Source: Sphingobium subterraneum
GTDB lineage: Bacteria; Pseudomonadota; Alphaproteobacteria; Sphingomonadales; Sphingomonadaceae
Assembly (NCBI RefSeq): GCF_014199435.1
Contig: NZ_JACIJP010000001.1
Location: 1,178,001 to 1,242,000 of the forward strand
DNA: 64,000 nt
Direction: 5' to 3'
In this document: positions 16,399-24,269 of the stretch, in pieces
Position numbering within the stretch: the first letter of the stretch is position 1
Layout: every line of letters begins with the position of its first letter
Program-made: the position numbers and the translations under genes
The notes under the pieces: model-generated
The model's input: the letters and a program-made list of their open reading frames with translations, nothing else
What the model was told of the DNA's origin: nothing
Databases searched by the model: none

Positions 16399-17561
16399 GG
16401 TATCGCGCCTTCGCTGCGCAGCGATGCAATTTCGCTCTCGTCAAAGCCATGCTCGCGCAAGATCGCTTCGCCATGCTCCCCTACGCGCGGCGGCGGTGCG
16501 GTGATCGTCGGGCCGTCCCGCTCCAGGGTGAAGGGGCTGAGCGGAACGGTGACATCGCCCGCGTGCGTCCGCAGGGCTTTGAGGAAATGCGGCCGTGCCA
16601 GCGCCGGGTCGGCCAACGCCTCGTCCAGAGTTCGGACCCGCTGAGCCGGTATACCGACGCCATTGAGGCGCGCTTCCCATTCCGATGCGGTCTCCGTGGC
16701 AAATATTGTGGTCAGCCGCTCGCGCATCGCAGGCGAGGATTTCCAGACATCGTCCCACCCTTCAACAACGAACTCGGCCTCGCCCAGAGAACGCCACAGC
16801 GTCCGGACCTGTTCAGGAGTGAACGCGCCCAGCATCAACTGGCCATCCGCCGTGTCATAAGTCCCGAGCCCCGCCTCCGAGGGCACGGTCCTGCGCGCGC
16901 CCTCGAAAAGGTGAGCGGCGATCTCCGGCGCCATCAGCGCCAGCGCGCAATCGAACATCGCGCATTGCACATGCTGCCCCACCCCGCTCGCCGCGCGCTC
17001 GTGGAGTGCTGCCGAAATAGCGAAGGCTGCTGACATGCCGGTAAAATAATCGATCATCGACGCGCCCGTCTTGACCGGCGGGCCGGACTTCCCGGTCTGG
17101 GCCATATTGCCGCTGGCGGCCTGTATCACATTGTCATAGGCCTTGAGGGATTGGGCAGAGCCCGCTCCGCCGCCAAAGCCGTTGATCGAGCAATGGATAA
17201 GGCGCGGATTCCGCTTCATGAGCAGGTCGGCGCTCAGATCGAGCGTATCCATCACGCCGGGGCTGTAATTCTCGACCACGACATCCGCGCGTTCGGCAAG
17301 ACGGAGGAAGGCCTCCCGCCCGACCTTTGTCTTCAGGTCGAGCGCCAGCGCCCGCTTGTTGGCTGCCTGCACCATATAATTCAAGCCGCGCCCCTCGGCC
17401 GCCAAATCGATGGACGGTCCGCGTCCCCGTGCGCAATCCGGATCGGTCGGGTTTTCCACCTTGATAACGTCAGCGCCGAGCAGTGCGAACTGGTAGGTGG
17501 CGTAAGGACCCGCAAGGACGTGCGTCAAATCCAGGATCATCACATTTTTAAACGGTAACAT
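16395..17561 (-). CDS. Class III (CaiB/BaiF) CoA-transferase
   Basis: 388 residues. Transfers CoA between carboxylic acids. N-terminal DLTHVLAGPYATYQFALLGA is typical, and the catalytic Asp is expected in ASMIDYFTGMSA (around residue 160). Start ATG 17561 was selected over a longer frame because it begins directly at the conserved fold; GAGG lies about 12 bases upstream. First gene of the six- or seven-gene minus-strand operon. Activation of an acid to its CoA ester at the top of the operon suggests the final product enters central metabolism as acyl-CoA. Confidence 0.92.
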   Translation of the reverse strand: MLPFKNVMILDLTHVLAGPYATYQFALLGADVIKVENPTDPDCARGRGPSIDLAAEGRGLNYMVQAANKRALALDLKTKVGREAFLRLAERADVVVENYSPGVMDTLDLSADLLMKRNPRLIHCSINGFGGGAGSAQSLKAYDNVIQAASGNMAQTGKSGPPVKTGASMIDYFTGMSAAFAISAALHERAASGVGQHVQCAMFDCALALMAPEIAAHLFEGARRTVPSEAGLGTYDTADGQLMLGAFTPEQVRTLWRSLGEAEFVVEGWDDVWKSSPAMRERLTTIFATETASEWEARLNGVGIPAQRVRTLDEALADPALARPHFLKALRTHAGDVTVPLSPFTLERDGPTITAPPPRVGEHGEAILREHGFDESEIASLRSEGAIP

Positions 17562-17767
17562 CGTGTTGGATGCCCTCGAAGATCTGCCGGTTTTGACAAT
17601 CAACAGTATTTGTCGGCGCAATGCACGCCCTTTGCGCAGACCTCGGGCGTCCACCCCCTGTCCGAGGGCGTTCTGCCGGTTCGTCTATTCGGGCGTATAA
17701 AAGAACTTGTTTTTTATGGCAACATCTGTTTTAGATGAAAAACAATTTCAAATTTTAAGGGGGCCGT
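17562..17767. promoter_or_regulatory. Divergent promoter region, CoA-transferase operon and aminotransferase
   Basis: 206 bases, AT-rich toward the aminotransferase side. It contains the small inverted repeat CATCT-gtttt-AGATG (17723-17737) and GTATAAAAGAAC near 17694, similar to ATATAAGAAC elements in other promoters of the island. AAGGGGG (17757-17763) is the aminotransferase ribosome site. No regulator gene is adjacent. Confidence 0.5.
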
Positions 17768-19114
17768 GTGTCTTCGGTTCTGCATCGGAATCTCAACCTC
17801 AATCTACCCATGGCCGTGCGAGGGGAAGGGGTTTATCTTTATGACGCCGCCGGCAAGGAATATCTCGATGCCTCCGGCGGCGCCGCCGTGTCCTGCCTCG
17901 GGCATGGGCATCCGGATATGGTCGACGCGCTGTGCGACCAGATTCGCTCCCTCGAGTTCGCGCATACATCCTATTTTACGTCCCGACCGGCTGAGGATCT
18001 TGCTGAAAAGCTGATCTCGCTCGCTCCCGAAGGGTTCGGGCGCGGCAAGGCAGCGTTCGTCGGCAGCGGATCGGAAGCCAATGAAGTCGCGATGAAGCTC
18101 GCCCGGCAATATCATGTCGAGCGCAACGACCATAAGCGTCATCGCTTCATGGCCCGGCGCATGAGCTACCACGGTAACAGCATAGGCGCGCTCGGCGCGG
18201 GCGGACATACGCAGCGCCGCGCGATCTACGAACCGATGCTGATCGACAATCTGCTGATTTCGTCCTGCTATTATTATCGCGAGGGCCGCCCCGGTGAAAG
18301 CGAGCAAGACTATTGCACGCGTTTGCTGGACGAATTTGTCCAGACCATTGAGGCAGCCGGTCCGGAAACAATCGCCGCCCTGATGGTCGAGCCGATATCG
18401 GGGGCAACATTGGGTTCGCTTGCGGCGGTGCCAGGCTATTTCAAGGGCATACGCGCGATTTGCGACCAATATGGCATCTTGTTGATTGCTGACGAAGTGA
18501 TGTGCGGCATGGGCCGCTGCGGCGATTATTTCGTGTCCGCACAGGAAGGAATCACGCCCGATATCATCACCATCGCCAAGGGTCTGGGGGCAGGCTACCA
18601 GCCGATCGGCGCCGCCATGGCGAGCGAGAAAGTCATTTCGGCCCTGTACGACGGATCGGGAATGCTTTCCAACGGGCATACCTATATGGGGCATTCGGTC
18701 GCGTGCGCCGCGGCGAAGTCCGTCCTCGACATCATGGAACGCAACGACCTGCTCGGCAATGTCCGACGGCTGGGCGCGGAGCTGGAAGCAAAGCTGCGCA
18801 CGGCCTTCGGGGACCATCCCCATGTGGGTGACATTCGTGGCCGTGGGCTTTTCTGGACCCTGGAACTGGTTGAAAACCGGGAAACGAAGCAGCCCTTCCC
18901 TGTCGAGAAAAACATCGCGGGGCGGATCAAGCACGTCGCGCAGCAAAACGGTCTCATCTGCTACCCGTCGCAAGGATGCATCAACGGCGAGGCGGGCGAT
19001 CATGTGCTCGTGGCCCCTCCCTTCATTTCCACGTCGGACCACCTGACGGAACTCGTGGACAAGTTGCAGACGTCCATGGACGGCGTGCTCTCGTCTTTCG
19101 CGGCCGCGGCGTAG
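17768..19114 (+). CDS. Class III PLP-dependent aminotransferase
   Basis: 448 residues with a GTG start preceded by AAGGGGG. Family motifs are GSGSEANEVAMKLAR (about 95-110), YHGNSIGAL, the PLP-binding Asp in LLIADEVMCGMGR (about 240) and the Schiff-base Lys in IITIAKGLGAGYQP (about 272). It deaminates an omega- or beta-amino acid or diamine to the oxo compound. It is followed after 9 bases by the BKACE gene, so the keto acid it makes is probably the BKACE substrate. Confidence 0.92.
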   Translation: MSSVLHRNLNLNLPMAVRGEGVYLYDAAGKEYLDASGGAAVSCLGHGHPDMVDALCDQIRSLEFAHTSYFTSRPAEDLAEKLISLAPEGFGRGKAAFVGSGSEANEVAMKLARQYHVERNDHKRHRFMARRMSYHGNSIGALGAGGHTQRRAIYEPMLIDNLLISSCYYYREGRPGESEQDYCTRLLDEFVQTIEAAGPETIAALMVEPISGATLGSLAAVPGYFKGIRAICDQYGILLIADEVMCGMGRCGDYFVSAQEGITPDIITIAKGLGAGYQPIGAAMASEKVISALYDGSGMLSNGHTYMGHSVACAAAKSVLDIMERNDLLGNVRRLGAELEAKLRTAFGDHPHVGDIRGRGLFWTLELVENRETKQPFPVEKNIAGRIKHVAQQNGLICYPSQGCINGEAGDHVLVAPPFISTSDHLTELVDKLQTSMDGVLSSFAAAA

Positions 19115-19123
19115 GCGGCACTC

Positions 19124-20017
19124 ATGGGACGTCCCACCATCCTGACCTGTGCCGTCACAGGCAATATCACCCGCCGCGACCAGCATCCCGGCCTGCCCGT
19201 TACTCCGAAGGAAATTGCCGAGGCGGCCATCGCCGCCGGCAAGGCGGGCGCCGCGATCGCGCACATCCATGCGCGCGACCCGGAGACCGGCAAGGGAACG
19301 CGCGAAGTCAAATATTTCGACGAAATCGTTGATCGTATTCGCCAGTCGGGCAGCGACATCATCCTGAACCTGACGACCGGCGAAGGCGGGCGCTATGTTC
19401 CTGGCGCAGACGATCCGGCGGTGGCAGGCGAAGGCACCACGTTGGTCCACCCTGCCCTGCGCATCGCCCATGTTATCAAGCACCGGCCGGAAATCTGCAC
19501 GCTCGATCTCAATACGATGTTTTCGGGCAGCGCCGTCGTCATCAACACGCCCGACAATGTCGAACTGATGGCAAATGCGATACTGGCGGCGGGCGTCAAA
19601 CCGGAGCTTGAACTGTTCGACAGCGGCGACGTGGCGCTGGCGAAAGTGCTGATCAAAAAGGGCGTTCTTCCGTCCAAGCCGATGATCCAGCTCGTCCTGG
19701 GTGTGCGGTACGGCGCTCAGGCGGATCCGGCGACATTGTTCTTCCTGCAGTCGCAATTGCCGGAGGGCTCGATCTGGGCGGCGTTCGGCATTGGTCGTGC
19801 GTCCTACCCCATGCTCGCGCAGGCGTGGCTGCTTGGCGGGCATGTCCGGATCGGCATGGAGGACACGCTGCACATCAGCGCGGGAAAGCTGACCCGCGAC
19901 AATGCCCAACTCGTGGAGAAAGGCGTTTCGCTCGTGGAAAATCTGGGCGGGACGATCGTCACACCGGACGAAGCGCGCCAGATCCTCGATCTTCCCGCGC
20001 GACATCCGGCTCTCTAG
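19124..20017 (+). CDS. Beta-keto acid cleavage enzyme (BKACE, DUF849)
   Basis: 297 residues. The family condenses a 3-oxo acid with acetyl-CoA to give acetoacetate and a new acyl-CoA, using zinc. The N-terminal CAVTGNITRRDQHPGLPVT is diagnostic, zinc ligands are HIHARD (near residue 47) and the catalytic loop region holds ELELFDSGD and GMEDTLHISAGK. Coupled to the aminotransferase, this suggests breakdown of a 3-amino acid by transamination and then thiol-free cleavage. The exact substrate class of BKACE proteins depends on pocket residues that I cannot assign. Confidence 0.92.
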   Translation: MGRPTILTCAVTGNITRRDQHPGLPVTPKEIAEAAIAAGKAGAAIAHIHARDPETGKGTREVKYFDEIVDRIRQSGSDIILNLTTGEGGRYVPGADDPAVAGEGTTLVHPALRIAHVIKHRPEICTLDLNTMFSGSAVVINTPDNVELMANAILAAGVKPELELFDSGDVALAKVLIKKGVLPSKPMIQLVLGVRYGAQADPATLFFLQSQLPEGSIWAAFGIGRASYPMLAQAWLLGGHVRIGMEDTLHISAGKLTRDNAQLVEKGVSLVENLGGTIVTPDEARQILDLPARHPAL

Positions 20018-20023
20018 GGAACG

Positions 20024-20044
20024 CCCGCCCCGCGGCGGGGTGGG
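20024..20044. terminator. GC-rich hairpin between convergent genes
   Basis: CCCCG-CGG-CGGGG core with flanking CCC/GGG pairing (20024-20044) a few bases after the BKACE stop and before the convergent reductase gene. There is no T-run, so intrinsic termination is uncertain. Confidence 0.45.
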
Positions 20045-20086
20045 TCGATCACAGCGAAAAGGTAGGTCTGCGCGCCAGAGCAAGTG

Positions 20087-21088
20087 TCAGAGGGCAGCCT
20101 TCTGACCCAGGTCTCTGGCGCACGCCGCCTCATAAATGCGCTGCGACGTTGTCAGATCCTGCGCGGATACACCCAGCGATTTGTAAATGGTGATGTCCCG
20201 GTCATCGGTCCGGCCGGGGCATAGTCCCAGATGCACATCGCCGATTTCCCCCAGAATGTGATCAAGCGTTACAACCCCTGCGGCGATGGCGCGCTTCAGC
20301 TCACCGGCCTGCGCTTCGGCCGAAGGGCGATAATCGACAAAATAGCGCGCCTGCGCCACACCGTCCGCGTCGATCTCACTCTTCGCGGGAATGCTCGATC
20401 CGACCAGGTTCACATGGGTGCCCGGAGCGATCCAACGGCCTTCGATGATCGGGTCGGTGGCAGCGGTCACGGAACAGACGACATCCGCTTCGCGCACCGC
20501 TTCCTCGACTGTCTCGCAGACCGTCACCGTCGCACGGGTGGCCGGCGCCACGGCATCGCGGAATTGGGTCGCGGCCTCCCTGCTTCGGCCCCAGATGAAA
20601 ATCCGGGTGGGGCGGTGAACCAGTTCAAGCGCCTCGAAATGCCCGTGCGCCTGCTCCCCCGTTCCCAGAATGGCAAGGCTTGTGGCATCCGGCCGTGCGA
20701 GCACCCGGCTGGCCGCTGCCGTTGCTGCAGGTGTCCGCAGCGCGGTAATGGCTGCCGCGTCGAGCAGCGCACGAAGCTGACCGGTCTCGACGTCATAGAG
20801 AAGCACGACACCTGTGTGGGACGACAGGCCTCGTTTGGGATTTTCCGGCACCAGACAGATCAGCTTGGTGCCCCACACTTGGGGCGATTCGATATAGCCC
20901 GGCATGATCCCGAGGTGGGAATCGCTGCCCGGAACCGGCATGATCATACGCAGTGGCATTTCGATGCGCCGCCGCGACACCGTTTCCATCGTTTCCTTCA
21001 TCAGGTCGATGCATTCCGACATCGGCAATGCAGAAGCGATAGCCGCCTTGTCGAGAACGCGAAATTCGCCGCTCTTGTCAGACATCAC
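20087..21088 (-). CDS. Ornithine cyclodeaminase / mu-crystallin family imine reductase (EutC/BhcD-like)
   Basis: 333 residues. NAD(P)-binding LAILGTGEQAHGHFEA near residue 140, followed by IFIWGRSREAA and NLVGSSIPAKSEID. The family includes ornithine cyclodeaminase, alanine dehydrogenase-like enzymes, ketimine reductases, EutC of hydroxyectoine use and BhcD (iminosuccinate reductase). It overlaps by four bases the upstream dehydratase gene, which points to a dehydratase and imine-reductase pair like EutB/EutC or BhcB/BhcD rather than to true ornithine cyclisation. Confidence 0.88.
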   Translation of the reverse strand: MMSDKSGEFRVLDKAAIASALPMSECIDLMKETMETVSRRRIEMPLRMIMPVPGSDSHLGIMPGYIESPQVWGTKLICLVPENPKRGLSSHTGVVLLYDVETGQLRALLDAAAITALRTPAATAAASRVLARPDATSLAILGTGEQAHGHFEALELVHRPTRIFIWGRSREAATQFRDAVAPATRATVTVCETVEEAVREADVVCSVTAATDPIIEGRWIAPGTHVNLVGSSIPAKSEIDADGVAQARYFVDYRPSAEAQAGELKRAIAAGVVTLDHILGEIGDVHLGLCPGRTDDRDITIYKSLGVSAQDLTTSQRIYEAACARDLGQKAAL

Positions 21089-22053
21089 GGCGTGTTTCCC
21101 TGCAGGATCGAAATCAGGTGGTTGGCATCAAGATGACCGCCCGAAACCACGCACACGACCGGACCCGGAAAATCCCCCGCAAGCGCCGCCGCGACGGGAG
21201 CGCCCCCCGCACCTTCGGCGATGACATGGGCTTCCTTGGCCATCATCCGGATCGCATCGGCAGTCTGCTCCAGGGTCACGACGGCCGTACCCGCGATATA
21301 TTTCCGGGCAAGCGGCCACATGTCGGCGAGGATCTGCGGCCCGCCCATCCCGGTGATAAAGGTGTTGGGATCGAAATCGACCTTCACCGGCTCGCCCGCG
21401 GCGAAGGATGCGGTCAGCGGCGCCCCAGCCTCCGTTTCGGCGGCGATTACCTTCGTGCCTGTCCCGGCGGCGGCGAACGCGAGGCCGAGGCCGGTAGACA
21501 GCCCACCCCCGCCATAGGGCGCAATGACCGTCGCCACATCCGGCAGGCGATCAAGGATCTCGAGCGCGATCGTTCCGTTGCCCGCCAGTCCTTCGGGTTC
21601 CTTGACCGGATGGATGAAGTTCGGATCATCATTGGGTTGCGAAAGCATCGCCCACCACTCTTCGAACGGCAGCGAAATCACCTTGGAACCCATGCGGGCC
21701 AGCGCCGCTATCTTACTTTTAGCTGCGAAATCCGGTACATAGGTCGTGACCTCGATCCCCAGCGCCTTGCCCGCAAAGGCGAGGCCCTGCGCAAAATTCC
21801 CCGCGCTGGCCGTCGACACTCCGCCCTTCAATCGATCCTTCCGGGCTACCAGCGCATTGGCGGCGCAGCGGATCTTGAACGAACCAACCGGTTGCAGATT
21901 TTCCAGTTTCAGGAAGATGTCGTTGCGCCTCCCGCCTTCCAGCCGAATAAGCGGCGTCTCGATCGCAATGCCCGCCAGGCGACTTTTGGCTTCGGTGAAC
22001 ACGCTCAGCGGAAAATCATTCAGGTTCGCGGTCGTGCCGGATAAGGTCATCAT
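21085..22053 (-). CDS. Threonine-dehydratase-like PLP lyase (EutB/BhcB-like)
   Basis: About 322 residues of fold-type II PLP enzymes. Schiff-base Lys in LQPVGSFKIRCAANAL (around 45), phosphate loop TASAGNFAQGLA, and GGGGLSTGLGLA near 175. It would eliminate water from a beta-hydroxy amino acid to an enamine/imine, which the coupled reductase could reduce to the deoxygenated amino acid. Start taken at ATG 22053; ATG 22050 and an upstream TTG at 22080 are alternatives, none with a strong ribosome site. Divergent from the GlxA-type regulator. Confidence 0.88.
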   Translation of the reverse strand: MMTLSGTTANLNDFPLSVFTEAKSRLAGIAIETPLIRLEGGRRNDIFLKLENLQPVGSFKIRCAANALVARKDRLKGGVSTASAGNFAQGLAFAGKALGIEVTTYVPDFAAKSKIAALARMGSKVISLPFEEWWAMLSQPNDDPNFIHPVKEPEGLAGNGTIALEILDRLPDVATVIAPYGGGGLSTGLGLAFAAAGTGTKVIAAETEAGAPLTASFAAGEPVKVDFDPNTFITGMGGPQILADMWPLARKYIAGTAVVTLEQTADAIRMMAKEAHVIAEGAGGAPVAAALAGDFPGPVVCVVSGGHLDANHLISILQGNTP

Positions 22054-22188
22054 TTTCTCGTTTTGGCTGAGAGGAGGCAAAGAGCGGGCTGATCGAATAC
22101 GCCATCCAACGAACCACGCGTCGGTTAAAAATTTTATATAAGAACCTTTTGTTTGTCTATAAAATATTTTACGCTTGGCACAGACAGG

Positions 22189-23235
22189 ATGGGTATTTTT
22201 CAGTCCGGGACCTTCGCCGCCATGCCGCCCTCCCCCACGTTATCCTCCCCCATCGCGATCTCCCGCAAGCGCATGGTCCTGCTGGCCTTCGATGGCGTGA
22301 ACCTCCTCGATCTTGTGGGACCGCTGGAAGCGTTGCAAGCCTGTGAAGACACTCGCGCTGCGCCCACCCGATACGAGACCATCATGGCATCCCTGTCCGG
22401 CGGACCCATTCTGACATCGTCCGGCGTGCCGATCATTACGGTGCGGCTGAGCGATATCGAAGACCGCGCGATCGATACGATCCTGCTCGGTGGGGGAAGC
22501 CGGGATGGCCGACCGATCGTGCCGCCCGATCTCGTCGAATGGATCGCGGGCTGGCACGATCGCGCCCGCCGTATCGGTTCCATCTGCGCGGGCGCCTTTA
22601 TCCTCGCCGCAGCGGGTCTGCTTGAGGATCGGCGGGCCACGACCCACTGGCAATGGGCGAAGCAGCTCCAGGCCGAACACCCGAACGTCCGCGTCGAACC
22701 CGACTCCCTCTTCATCCAGGACGGACCGATTTGGACCTCGGCCGGAGTCACCGCAGGCATCGACCTTACCCTCGCGTTGATTGAGCAGGACTACGGCTAT
22801 CGCGTCGCCATCGAAGCCGCCCGCCGTCTGGTGGTGTTCATGAAACGCTCCGGCGGTCAGGCCCAGTTTTCCGCGCCGTTGCAGTTTCAGAGCCGAATGG
22901 ATGGCTCCTTCTCCGACCTTCATGCCTGGATCCGGAACAATCTGACTGCGGATCTTAGGGTCGAAAAGCTCGCTATCCAGGCGGGTATGTCGGTCCGCTC
23001 GTTCAGCCGCATCTATGTGGACCGGATCGGGCACACGCCCGCCAAAACCGTCGAATCCATTCGCTTCGAGGCGGCGTGCGGGTTGCTGGAAAGCAGGGAA
23101 ATTCCCCTCAAGCAGGTCGCCGCGCTCGCCGGATTTGGGGACGAACAAAATCTCCGCCGGGTTTTCCTGCGGCGGCTCGCACTCACGCCTGCGGACTATC
23201 GCACACGGTTTGGCGCGCATGTCCGTGCCGAATGA
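22189..23235 (+). CDS. GlxA-type transcription regulator (DJ-1/PfpI domain + AraC HTH)
   Basis: About 348 residues. The N-terminal DJ-1/PfpI-like domain has LLAFDGVNLLDLVGP and the nucleophile-elbow-like SICAGAFILAAAGLL; a C-terminal AraC/XylS helix-turn-helix (about 255-345) has VEKLAIQAGMSVRSFSR and the second helix region QVAALAGFGDEQNLRRVF. Such proteins activate catabolic operons for amines and amino acids. The domain keeps the Asp and Cys seen in isonitrile hydratases, so ligand sensing through that pocket is possible. Start uncertain: ATG 22189 (AGG close by), ATG 22222 or ATG 22273. It lies between the dehydratase pair (divergent) and an exported DJ-1 enzyme gene (same strand). Confidence 0.88.
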   Translation: MGIFQSGTFAAMPPSPTLSSPIAISRKRMVLLAFDGVNLLDLVGPLEALQACEDTRAAPTRYETIMASLSGGPILTSSGVPIITVRLSDIEDRAIDTILLGGGSRDGRPIVPPDLVEWIAGWHDRARRIGSICAGAFILAAAGLLEDRRATTHWQWAKQLQAEHPNVRVEPDSLFIQDGPIWTSAGVTAGIDLTLALIEQDYGYRVAIEAARRLVVFMKRSGGQAQFSAPLQFQSRMDGSFSDLHAWIRNNLTADLRVEKLAIQAGMSVRSFSRIYVDRIGHTPAKTVESIRFEAACGLLESREIPLKQVAALAGFGDEQNLRRVFLRRLALTPADYRTRFGAHVRAE

Positions 23236-23381
23236 TCGCCCGGTTGGCCGCTGGCGCGTCGAAATGCCCGCACCCGATCGGCCGGATTTGAAGGGTCTTT
23301 GGCATTTCCGCATCGCCGTGAAGCCTCTAGCAATCAGATCCATCACATCCGCCCATTAGCGGCATAGCGAAGGAGCCGACC

Positions 23382-24269
23382 ATGACGTTCGAAAGCGCCC
23401 ACCCAACCGGGCATACGGCAGGACGCCGACATTTCCTTCAATCCGCCGTCGCGCTGGGAATGGGCGGGTATATGATGGCACAGGCCCCCGCTTCCGCCGC
23501 ATCCGGTCCAGCAACGCAGCCGAAGATCGTGCCGCCAGGTACGTTGGGCATTGCGGGCCGAGGACCGGACCGGCTGAAAATCGCCATGCTCGTATTTCCC
23601 AAAATGGTGATGCAGGATCTCATCGGTCCGTTGACCGTCTTCAACCAGATCGGCGCGGAGATTCATCTGGTCTGGAAAAGCCTGGATCCGGTCAGCACGG
23701 AAGTGGGGATTCCGGTGACACCGTCCACCCGGTTCGAAGACTGCCCCGACGCACTCGATGTCCTCTTTTCGCCGGGCGGTCTGGAAGGGACGATCGACGC
23801 GATGCAGGATCCGGATGTTATCGCGTTCCTGCGGCATCAGGGCCAGACCGCGCGATACGTCACCAGCGACTGCACAGGCTCGCTCATCCTCGGCGCTGCA
23901 GGTCTGCTGGAAGGTTACAAGGCCGCAAGCCATTGGACGGTGCGCGATCAGCTGTCCCATTTCGGCGCAATTCCCATGGCGAACCGGGTCGTGCAGGATC
24001 GCAACCGGCTAACCGGGGGCGGCGTTACCGCGGGTATCGATTTCGGCCTCACGCTTGCGGCGCTCCTGCGCGGACAGGAACGCGCCGAATCGATACAGCT
24101 CACCATCGAATATGCGCCGGAACCGCCGTTCAACGCGGGTCGCCCCGAAACCGCGCCACCCGCCGTCTATCAAGGTGTGAAAAGCAGGCGCACACCCGTG
24201 GTGGAACGCGCCCGCGCGGTGTCCGCCCGCATCGGGTCGGACCTGGCGAAGGCAAAAGTGGCAGGATGA
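23382..24269 (+). CDS. Tat-exported DJ-1/PfpI protein, isonitrile-hydratase-like (copy 1)
   Basis: 295 residues. Twin-arginine signal GRRHFLQSAVALG near residue 14 with an Ala-rich cleavage region, so probably periplasmic. The mature domain matches cyclohexyl-isocyanide hydratase (InhA) style proteins: the catalytic Asp in VFPKMVMQDLIGP, the nucleophile Cys in SDCTGSLILGAAGLL and GGGVTAGIDFGL. Isonitrile hydratases convert R-NC to R-NH-CHO, but other DJ-1 proteins act on glyoxals or serve as sensors. Its stop overlaps the start of an M28 peptidase gene (ATGA), suggesting one substrate chain. It most resembles the copy at 43862-44722. Confidence 0.85.
   Translation: MTFESAHPTGHTAGRRHFLQSAVALGMGGYMMAQAPASAASGPATQPKIVPPGTLGIAGRGPDRLKIAMLVFPKMVMQDLIGPLTVFNQIGAEIHLVWKSLDPVSTEVGIPVTPSTRFEDCPDALDVLFSPGGLEGTIDAMQDPDVIAFLRHQGQTARYVTSDCTGSLILGAAGLLEGYKAASHWTVRDQLSHFGAIPMANRVVQDRNRLTGGGVTAGIDFGLTLAALLRGQERAESIQLTIEYAPEPPFNAGRPETAPPAVYQGVKSRRTPVVERARAVSARIGSDLAKAKVAG

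Noticed and set aside
17804..20083. Long minus-strand open frame (about 760 codons) opposite the aminotransferase and BKACE genes
   Set aside because: It is antisense to two clear enzymes, has no recognisable domain, and such shadows are common in GC-rich DNA.
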